Shown here one piece after another: positions 1 through 10,881 of a DNA stretch of 64,000 bases. Within the stretch, counting starts at the first letter, position 1, and every line of letters begins with the position of its first letter. Below the pieces are notes generated by a model. That model searched no databases. It worked only from the letters and a program-made list of their open reading frames with translations, and was not told the DNA's origin. The stretch covers positions 464,501-528,500 of the forward strand of contig JAINUG010000136.1 in assembly GCA_029706075.1 (NCBI GenBank). The letters are read 5' to 3'. Source of the stretch: Aldrovandia affinis. Taxonomy: Eukaryota; Chordata; Actinopteri; Notacanthiformes; Halosauridae. Made by a program: the position numbers and the translations under genes.

Positions 1-183
1 AGCACATTAAAATAGGGAAAGAAAAAGAACATTACGGTCTTCATATTTTCATCGAACTGTTCGAATAATATAGATAACGATTTAGAATAATCTCAACACA
101 GAACAGCGTCTCCATATTTTATTCATATTAATTTGTATTCTGAGTGCGTCTAATGAAAAGCGCGTCTTCATCCAGAGAGAAGC

Positions 184-1189
184 ATGCGAGATCCCCGGAT
201 TGACAGGCCCATCGGTGTTTGCAACAAAATCGTTGCCAGTTTCTCCTTTAGCTGGAAGCGCAGGAGAGACTTGGCTGCAGCTCAGAAGAGATTTGGCTGC
301 AGCTCAGAAGGAGCTAAGCCTAACATCAGCTTGTCAGCGAATCTCCTACTAGACGGGGGTCACGAGCAAAAAAAGATACAGAGAGTGCTGCAGCAAGAGA
401 AGGCCATCGCACAGGTTCTGTCTTCAGATAAACAAGCAAGACGCCTCCTCTTGACTTGGCAGGATATCAAAGTCTTGGGAGTCTCTACACAAGGTCCCGG
501 GACCACTCCTTGAGTTCACAGATGCTCTGTCAGCTGAGGCCTGTGTCACAGTTTCTTACGTGAAGCCAGTGTTGCATCTGTTCGAGAATGACATCTTGGC
601 ACCCAAAGACGACAACACAGAGCTCACCAGGTCAGTTAAGAGTGAGATTCTCGACTACCCGAGGGAGAAATATGACGACCCAGCTACCCAGGACTTACTG
701 GATACCGCCTCATCCATAGATCCCAGGTTCAGAACAACATGTGTCCCAGAGAGCAAGATTGAGGAACCGAAAGAGAGAGTTACCACAGAGTGCTCCGTGA
801 ACAGCCCCTATCACAGCCTGATGCAGGATGCCACTCCCACAGATGGAGAAACCCCAGCAGCTAAACGGGAGAAGCGAAACCTCGGAAGGTTCTTCAGGAA
901 GCCAGTCCTAGAAACCGAGACACAGAGAAAGCTGATTGAAGCTGAGCTGTCGGGCTACTCACAGGGAGTAAAGCCTGATAGCGAGACAGATCCACTCACA
1001 TGGTGGAGAGCTAACATGGCTAACTTTCATAGGCTCAGTAACCGTGCGAGGAAGTATATCTGTGTCCCCGCCACAGGCTCGCCTTCGGAGAGAGCATTCA
1101 GTGCGAGTGGTAATGTCATTACGTGTCACAGGGCCTCCCTGAAACCTGAGACTGTAGACAGGCTTGTCCTCCTCTCTTATAACCTCTGA
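184..1189 (+). pseudogene. Broken hAT-family transposase (ZBED1-like)
   Basis: Two open segments in different frames (184-513 and 560-1189) read as the C-terminal half of a hAT transposase of the ZBED1-like kind. The first holds the CNKIVASFSFSWKRR region and the QRVLQQEKAI helix. The second holds an SSIDPRFRTT stretch and ends with the hAT dimerisation domain (YICVPATGSPSERAFSASGN). The frame is lost near 478-513, and a 20-nt segment around 271-310 is duplicated in tandem. No BED finger or complete catalytic core is present, so this is a dead 3' fragment. Family call is by remembered motif similarity. Confidence 0.8.
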
Positions 1190-1872
1190 CCTGTGTCTGG
1201 TGCTGTCATACCAAATTATGGTATAGGTGTTATGTTTGTGGTTTTGCACTAATTTGCACTTGACATTTATTTTTGATTTTTAGAGCCATATGCTCTTTAA
1301 ACTTTTTTGTATTTGATATTTAAGATTTTTCTCATTTGATATTTATTTGTATTTGTATTACATTTTTTATTTGGTATTTAGGATTTTTCTTCTTTGATGT
1401 TTTTATAATTTGATATTTAAGACTATTTTATTTTAAATTGATTAATACAGCAGAGCATAGTTGTTCAATAAACATTCTGGTTTACAATATAAATCAATTT
1501 GGTCTGATTCAGTTTTATAAAGGGCTATTACTTACAAATTCATTTTAGTACAATAAATATTGAGTCATATCGAATAGCGATAATCATCAAAAAGAAATAG
1601 TGATATCAATTTTAGGCCATATCGCCCAGCAAAAATATACATATATCTATTTGTTTTTACAAAATATGAGTGCAACCAGACCCCATAATCTTACCTGCTG
1701 AACCAGCTAAATGTTAGTGTTTTTGAGGGGAGGTTCCTCCTCTCTCTGTGCAGTGGTTTAGATCTGATGAAAATAGGTCTGCACATGCATTTCACTCATT
1801 ATTATTATTAGTAGTTTCTGCAGCTTTATTAATGGTCTTCTAAATTAGATCAATCTCTTCATATTTTTCCAG
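1190..1872. other. AT-rich gap between hAT remnant and micro-exon array
   Basis: AT-rich sequence. Its first part is probably the 3' non-coding end of the hAT element. From about 1660 it resembles the flanks of the micro-exon repeat units (compare 3233-3300 and 6200-6270). No signal-peptide exon or convincing promoter was found, so the start of the downstream gene is not located here. Confidence 0.5.
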
Positions 1873-1899
1873 CTCCACAGCCCTACTGGAAGAGACAAA
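1873..1899 (+). CDS. Micro-exon 1 (27 nt), unit TPQPYWKRQ
   Basis: Acceptor TTTTTCCAG, donor GTAGGC. First member of the array, type A. The leading T comes from the A left by the preceding exon plus CT. Confidence 0.65.
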
Positions 1900-4800
1900 G
1901 TAGGCTTTTCTGATTTTCATTTCCCTCTCGTTTATTGGATCATGGACAATAAATGATAAGATATTAAACCAGTCTTAAAGTCCATAATTATCAAGGATTA
2001 TACACTTTGTTTTCATACAAGATATGCATAAATGCTCACCCTGTTGCATATATCCAGTGTTCTGTGGAAATTCCCTGAATACATAATATACATACTGTAG
2101 GAACAGTAAGTGTGTAACAGATACTCCAGTGTGTTAATGATCTTTACATGTGCAGGGAACGATCTGTAAATATCTCCATTCTGTTTTCCAGCCCAGCGCC
2201 CATATTGGTGGAGACCAAGTACGTTGTTTTCTTTCTCTCTCTCTCTCGCTCTCATTTAATCACTGCAATTATGATATTAACCTTTCAAGGCATCTAGAGA
2301 CCATGAACACATATACTATATTATATGTACATTAAAATGTCTGTGCTTTATAGCTTGTGAGGAATTCTCACCTCAAAGATTTTGGCACAAAAAAAGTGTA
2401 TGACTACAATTATTTTGATAAAAGTTGCCTAACATCAATACTGTTCATACTTAATACATACTGTAGGAACAGTAAGTGTGTAACAGATACTCCAGTGTGT
2501 TAATTATCTCTAAATATGCAGGGAATGATCTGTAAACATCTCCATTCTGTTTTCCAGCCCGGCGTTCATACCGGTGGAGACCAAGTAAGTTTCTCCCTCC
2601 CTCTGTCTCAATTAATCACTGCAATTATGATATTAACCTTTCAAGGCATCTAGAGACCATGAACACATATACTACATTATATGTACATTCAAATGTCTGT
2701 GCTTTATAGCTTGTGAGGAATTCTCACCTCAAAGATTTTTGTACATAATTTTTCTGTATTTGGCACAAGAAAAATCACATTGAATGTATACATACACTGT
2801 ATAGGACTTTAATATTTTAATAAGCTTCATCTCAAGAAACAGAAACTTAATTTATTTATCTAGGTTTCAGCAAGATGGCGCTACAACAGGAGCTCAACAC
2901 GTTTAGATTACTGTATATAATTAACTATCAAGGGCGATATGTGATCTGTGACAACTACAGTAAGCAACTGTGGGAGAGAAACCGGTTTCTGGTTCTTTTT
3001 CAGCACCACAGCCTTACTGGACGATGACAACAAGTAGGTCTTTCTGTGTTTCCCTTATTATGTAACATGCATTAAATATAATTATGCAAACATAGTGACA
3101 GTTCCAGCTGTAAATATCCATTCTGTTTTTCATACCGATGGAGACCAAGTAAGTTTCTCCCTCCCTCTGTCTCAATTAATCACTGCAATTATGATATTAA
3201 ACTTTCAATGCATCTAGAGGAGGATCAAGACGATGTACAGTATACATTTCCTTTTACAAAATATGAGTGCAACCAGATCCCATGTCTTACCTGTTGAACC
3301 CTCTGCTACTTTACCTGAGAGACATATTTATGAGACTCTAGACCAGGGGTGGGCAATCTTACCCTGTGTGGGCCGGTGTGGGGGCAGGCTTTTGTTCCAA
3401 CTGAACAGTGACACACCTGATTCCACTAATAAAAAGCCCTGATTGAAGACTTTGATTTGATTAATCAGCTCAGGTGAGCTACTGCTCGGCTGGAACAAAA
3501 GCCTGCACCCACACCGGCCCACACAGGGTAAGATTGCCCACCCCTGGTCTAGACTCTAAACTCACTCATTATTATTATTAGTTTCTGCAGTAAAGCTTTA
3601 TTAATGGTCTTCTAAATTAGATCAATCTCTTCATATTTTCCAGCTGCAGAGCCCTACTGGAAGAGACAAAGTAGGCTTTTCTCATTTTCATTTCCCTCTC
3701 GTTTATTGGATCACGGACAATATATAAGATATTAAACCAGTCTCAAAGTCCATATTTATCAAGGTTTATACACCTTGTTTTCATACAAAATATCCGAAAT
3801 ATGCATAAATGCTTACAATGTTGCATGCATCCAGTGTGTTGTGGACATTCCCTTGTGTTAGAACAGTGTATGACAGGGGCCTCCCGCGTGGTCTAGCGGT
3901 AAGCGCGGTCGACGCTTGCCACCGCGACCGGGGTTCGATTCCACCGGCTGCACCAGTTTCGGCTCTGGCCGGGAGTGCCACTAGGGGGCGGAAATTGGCT
4001 GTCCAACCCCTGGGGGGAGGGGCAAAAAGCTGAAGGAAAGACTCGCTGCATATATGAGTGGTCGTGCATCGGTGACAGGCTTCGGCCTAGGCGGGCACTG
4101 GCTCGAAGGAGGCAGTGCAGCGCCCGCTACTGGCCAGACTATGGCAGCGAGTTCTCATATGAGGGAGGGATAATTGGCACAAAAAAAGAGAGGGAATTGG
4201 ATACTAAAAAGCAGGGGGAAAAATGGGGAAAACCGGAAAAATTATAAATTAAATAAAATAAAATAAAAACAGTATATGACTACAATTATTTTTATAAAAG
4301 TTGCCCAACAACAATACCGTTCATACTTAATACATACTGTAGGAATAGTAAGTGTGTAACAGATACTCCAGTGTGTTAATTATCTCTAAATATGCAGGGA
4401 ACAATCTGTAAATATCTCCATTCTGTTTTCCAGCCCAGCGCCCATACCGGTGGAGACCAAGTATGTTTCTCCCTCCCTCTGTCTCAATGAATCACTGCAA
4501 TTATGAAATTATTATTATAATTATGAAATTATTAACCTTTCAAGGCATCTAGAGACCATGCACACATATAATATATTATATGTACATTAAACTGTCTGTG
4601 CTTTATAGCTTGTAAGGAATTCTCACCTCAGAAAGATTTTTGTACATCATTTTTCTGTATTTGGCACAAAAAAAAATCACACAGTGTATACATACACTGT
4701 ATAGGACTTTAATATTTTAGTAAGCTTCATCACAATTACTTTCTGCAGTAAAGCTTTATTAATAGTCTTCTAAATTAGATCAATCTCTTCATATTTTCCA

Positions 4801-7800
4801 GCTGCAGAGCCCTACTGGAAGAGACAAAGTAGGCTTTTCTCATTTTCATTTCCCTCTCGTTTATTGGATCACGGACAATATATAAGATATTAAACCAGTC
4901 TCAAAGTCCATATTTATCAAGGTTTATACACCTTGTTTTCATACAAGATATCCGAAATATGCATAAATGCTTACAATGTTGCATGCATCCAGTGTGTTGT
5001 GGACATTCCCTTGTGTTAGAACAGTGTATGACAGGGGCCTCCCGCGTGGTCTAGCGGTAAGCGCGGTCGACGCTTGCCACCGCGACCGGGGTTCGATTCC
5101 ACCGGCTGCACCAGTTTCGGCTCTGGCCGGGAGTGCCACTAGGGGGCGGAAATTGGCTGTCCGACCCCTGGGGGGAGGGACAAAAAGCATAAGGAAAGAC
5201 TCGCTGCATATATGAGTGGTCGTGCATCGGTGACAGGCTTCGGCCTAGGCGGGCACTGGCTCAAAGGAGGCAGTGCAGCGCCCACTACTGGCTGGACTAC
5301 AGCAGCGAGTTCTCATAGGAGGGAGGGATAATTGGCACAAAAAAAGAGAGGGAATTGGATACTAAAAAGCAGGGGGAAAATGGGGAAAAATGGGGAAAAC
5401 CGGAAAAATCATAAATAAAATAAAATAAAAACAGTGTATGACTACAATTATTTTTATAAAAGTTGCCCAACAACAATACCGTTCATACTTAATACATACT
5501 GTAGGAATAGTAAGTGTGTAACAGATACTCCAGTGTGTTAATTATCTCTACATATGCAGGGAACAATCTGTAAATATCTCCATTCTCTGTTTTCCAGCCC
5601 AGCGCCCATACCGGTGGAGACCAAGTACGTTTCTCCCTCCCTCTGTCTCAATGAATCACTGCAATTATGAAATTATTATTATAATTATGAAATTATTAAC
5701 CTTTCAAGGCATCTAGAGACCATGCACACATATAATATATTATATGTACATTAAACTGTCTGTGCTTTATAGCTTGTAAGGAATTCTCACCTCAGAAAGA
5801 TTTTTGTACATCATTTTTCTGTATTTGGCACAAGAAAAATCACACCGAGTGTATACATACACTGTATAGGACTTTAATATTTTAGTAAGCTTCATCACAA
5901 TTACTTTCTGCAGTAAAGCTTTATTAATGGTCTTCTAAATTAGATCAATCTCTTCATATTTGTACAGCTCCACAGCCCTACTGGGGGAATCAAAGTAGGC
6001 TTTTCTGATTTTCACATACAGTCCAGTGTGTTAATGATCTGTAAATATGCAGGGAATGATCTGTAAATATCTCCATTCTGTTTTCCAGCCCAGCGTTCAT
6101 ACCGGTGGAGACCAAGTAAGTTTCTCCCTCCCTCTGTCTCGATGGATCACTGCAATTATGATATTAACTTTTCAATGCATCTAGAGGAGGATCAAGACGA
6201 TGTACAGTATATATTTCCTTTTACAAAATATGAGTGCAACCAGATCCCGTGTCTTACCCGTTGAACCCCCTGGTACTTTACCTGAGAGACATATTTATGA
6301 GACTCTAGACCAGGGGTGGGCAATCTTACCCTGTGTGGGCCGGTGTGGGGGCAGGCTTTTGTTCCAACTGAACAGTTACACACCTGATTCCACTAATACA
6401 AAGCCCTGATTGAAGACTTTGATTAGCTGATTAGTCAAATCAGGTGAGCTACTGCTCGGCTGGAACAAAAGCCTGCACCCACACCGGCCCACACAGGGTA
6501 AGATTGCCCACCCCTGGTCTAGACTCTAAACTCACTCATTATTATTATTATTATTATTAGTTTCTGCAGTAAAGCTTTATTAATGGTCTTCTAAATTAGA
6601 TCAATCTCTTCATATTTTCCAGCTGCAGAGCCCTACTGGAAGAGACAAAGTAGGCTTTTCTCATTTTCATTTCCCTCTCGTTTATTGGATCACGGACAAT
6701 ATATAAGATATTAAACCAGTCTCAAAGTCCATATTTATCAAGGTTTATACACCTTGTTTTCATACAAGATATCCGAAATATGCATAAATGCTTACAATGT
6801 TGCATGCATCCAGTGTGTTGTGGACATTCCCTTGTGTTAGAACAGTGTATGACAGGGGCCTCCCGCGTGGTCTAGCGGTAAACGCGGTCGACGCTTGCCA
6901 CCGCAACCGGGGTTCGATTCCACTGGTTGCACCAGTTTCGGCTCTGGCCGGGAGTGCCACTAGGGGGCGGAAATTGGCTGTCCGACCCCTGGGGGAAGGG
7001 GCAAAAAGCTGAAGGAAAGACTCGCTGCATATATGAGTGGTCGTGCATCGGTGACAGGCTTCGGCCTAGGCGGGCACTGGCTCGAAGGAGGCAGTGCAGC
7101 GCCCGCTACTGGCCAGACTATGGCAGCGAGTTCTCATACGAGGGAGGGATAATTGGCACAAAAAAAGAGAGGGAATTGGATACTAAACAGCAGGGGGGAA
7201 ATGGGGAAAACCGGAAAAATCATAAATAAAATAAAATAAAATAAAAACAGTGTATGACTACAATTATTTTTATAAAAGTTGCCCAACAACAATACCGTTC
7301 ATACGTAATACATACTGTAGGAATAGTAAGTGTGTAACAGATACTCCAGTGTGTTAATTATCTCTACATATGCAGGGAACAATCTGTAAATATCTCCATT
7401 CTGTTTTCCAGCCCAGCGCCCATACCGGTGGAGACCAAGTATGTTTCTCCCTCCCTCTGTCTCAATGAATCACTGCAATTATGAAATGATTATTATAATT
7501 ATGAAATTATTAACCTTTCAAGGCATCTAGAGACCATGCACACATATAATATATTATATGTACATTAAACTGTCTGTGCTTTATAGCTTGTAAGGAATTC
7601 TCACCTCAGAAAGATTTTTGTACATCATTTTTCTGTATTTGGCACAAAAAAAATCACACAGTGTATACATACACTGTATAGGACTTTAATATTTTAGTAA
7701 GCTTCATCACAATTACTTTCTGCAGTAAAGCTTTATTAATAGTCTTCTAAATTAGATCAATCTCTTCATATTTTCCAGCTGCAGAGCCCTACTGGAAGAG

Positions 7801-10800
7801 ACAAAGTAGGCTTTTCTCATTTTCATTTCCCTCTCGTTTATTGGATCACGGACAATATATAAGATATTAAACCAGTCTCAAAGTCCATATTTATCAAGGT
7901 TTATACACCTTGTTTTCATACAAGATATCCGAAATATGCATAAATGCTTACAATGTTGCATGCATCCAGTGTGTTGTGGACATTCCCTTGTGTTAGAACA
8001 GTGTATGACAGGGGCCTCCCGCGTGGTCTAGCGGTAAGCGCGGTCGACGCTTGCCACCGCGACCGGGGTTCGATTCCACCGGCTGCACCAGTTTCGGCTC
8101 TGGCCGGGAGTGCCACTAGGGGGCGGAAATTGGCTGTCCGACCCCTGGGGGGAGGGGCAAAAAGCTGAAGGAAAGACTCGCTGCATATATGAGTGGTCGT
8201 GCATCGGTGACAGGCTTCGGCCTAGGCGGGCACTGGCTCAAAGGAGGCAGTGCAGCGCCCACTACTGGCTGGACTACGGCAGCGGGTTCTCATATGAGGG
8301 AGGGATAATTGGCACAAAAAAGAGGGAATTGGATACTAAAAAGCAGGGGGGGAAAAAATTGGGAAAACCGGAAAAATAATAAATAAAATAAAATAAAATA
8401 AAAAAGGTGTATGACTACAATTATTTTTATAAAAATTGCCCAACAACAATACCGTTCATACTTAATACATACTGTAGGAATAGTAAGTGTGTAACAGATA
8501 CTCCAGTGTGTTAATTATCTCTACATATGCAGGGAACAATCTGTAAATATCTCCATTCTGTTTTCCAGCCCTGCGCCCATATTGGTCCCGGTGGAGACCA
8601 AGTACGTTTCTCCCTCCCTCTCGGTCTGTCTCGATGGATCACTGCAATTATGATATTAACCTTTCAAGGCATCTAGAGACCATGAACACATATACTATAT
8701 TATGTGTACATTAAATTGTCTGTGCTTTATAACTTGTGAGGAATTCTCACTTCAAAAAGAGAATGCAATTGGAATTACACACAAAATAATTATTGTTAAA
8801 CGTCCAGTTTGCGTATACACTGTACAGGAGTGTCAAATTTTAGGAAGCTTCATTTCAAGAAACTTTATTCATCTCTCCCCGTTTGAGCAAGATGGTGTGA
8901 CAACAGTTTAACATGTTTATATTCCTGTGCTCCAGTTGAGCTGTCCTTATCAAGGTTGCTAAGTTTATCTCTGGTCTTATGACAACTACCATAAGCAGCT
9001 GTAGAAATGAGACCTGTGCTGTTTTTTCAGCTGCGGAGCCTTACTGGATGACACCAAGTATGTTTCTCCGGTTCTCCCTTATTATGCAATGTGATTATAC
9101 CAGTGATGTAAACACAATGTGATTATACCAGCGATGTAAACACAATGTGAGAAGTGATGCAAAGGCTAAGTAGTTTCTTCAATTTTATACACAAGCCCAC
9201 CACAACCTTTGAGACGATCTCTGACAAATGTTTTTGTTAATACGAGCGCTCACATGTTAGACCTGATGAAAACTAGTCTCCACCCTGACGCTCTATCGCT
9301 AGGTCTATCTATGCATCTACGGCGTGCGTAATTGTGCAAGTGCCTGACCTGCGCGTTTACTCTTTTCCAGCTGCGCAGCCTTACTGGAACAGGCCAAGTA
9401 GGTTGCTCCGGTTCTCCATTTTAGGAGTCACATTATGATTAGGATCGTGCTCGGCATTTAAGCTTTAACCCTCCGAATCCCGTTTCATCGCCCCGTGTAC
9501 GCCAGGTGTTCCAAAGCCCCGCATTCAGGTGTACGTGGAGGCCGACAGAAGCGAGAGCTTTCAGGTGACGTGCCTCTACCAGCTGGAGCTCGACGGGAGC
9601 CACTTTCAGCTGGACGTGGTGGGCCGTGACACCTACACCGCGAGGAACCCGGGGTGCACGAGCGGCGCGGTGTGTCGCTTCAACGTCACCGCGTCGCCGC
9701 CCGTCTCCTTCACGTGCGTGCACAGAGTGCGCGCCTCTGGGATGGCCGTGGCCCTGACCAGTGACACGTTCACCGCCAGCAGCCAGGGTAAAACAGTGTG
9801 CCTTCATTTCAGTTACTTTGGTCGGCTCGGCAGTGTAGTATAACGGTTAGGTAACTGGGCAACGGTTGCAGATTCGATAGGTGGGGCATTGCCGTGTTAT
9901 TCTTGAACAAGGTACTTAAACCTGTGTTACTTCAGTGAATATCCAGGTGTATAAATGGACTGTATGTAAAAGAAACTTAAAGTCACTTTGGATAACAGCA
10001 TCTGCTAAATGGCTATGATCTCTAACGTATTGTCATTTCAAATTATTGCAACGAAGTTCATACGTATACTGAGATATTGAATTCTAGATCATATTTAGGT
10101 TGATCTCCATGAGCCTGCAGTGTTTTTCAGTGATATTTATTTCCTTCTAGATTCGAAAAAAGATTTAGGGGAAAATAAAGCCTCTTGTTTGATCGCGTAA
10201 CGCCCAGCTATGGCGCAACAAAGTAAATATTAGGAAATGATGTCAATCAAAGCCGCAGTTCGCCGAATATAGTCCTGCTCGTTAATATCAAAGGTTAACA
10301 ACAAGCTCTCTGCATTAGCCTCCCACATCTGGAGTTACCTCACGGCGAAGATACACTGTAATGATGACTATCTTGGTTAGATAAGCAATGGGTAAATAAA
10401 ATGGTACCTTTGGCAGTCACGGGCCAGCTCCGCTTCGGCGTCCTTGTGGAGGGTCAGCCCAAACTCAGGCGGCGTTGTTCCAGTTTTGTTATTTTAAAAA
10501 GTGCCATGGTGATTTCAGTCTTCCCCTCTCTCATAGGAAAACCCGAATTAAATGGCTGCTTGTCGGTTTATGTGTTTGTGTATCCGTGGATCAGCTTTCC
10601 GCCGCGCGGTTTTCATGTGCTTCAAAGTTTGTCTCTCGCCGTGTTCATATCCTGCTTGACTCTCGCGCCACGAGAACCGTGCCCCTCCTGCGCACAGAGC
10701 GTCACCCCTAGTTACTGGTTCCGGGATTAGGCTCCGTAGTGCAAATAAACCTTAAACTAGCATTTCACACACACATTACACAACCCAACCAATACAGCCA

Positions 10801-10847
10801 TAAGGGAATACTCATTTGGATATGTGGGTTCTCATAATAATGAATCC

Positions 10848-10881
<34 letters not shown>

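Noticed and set aside
2999..3016. TTCAGCACCACAGCC, resembling a REST site
   Set aside because: It is the acceptor and start of micro-exon 4, and the second half-site does not match.
3876..8200. tRNA-like sequences with good box A and box B
   Set aside because: They are heads of SINEs with conserved bodies, A-rich tails and target duplications, not tRNA genes.
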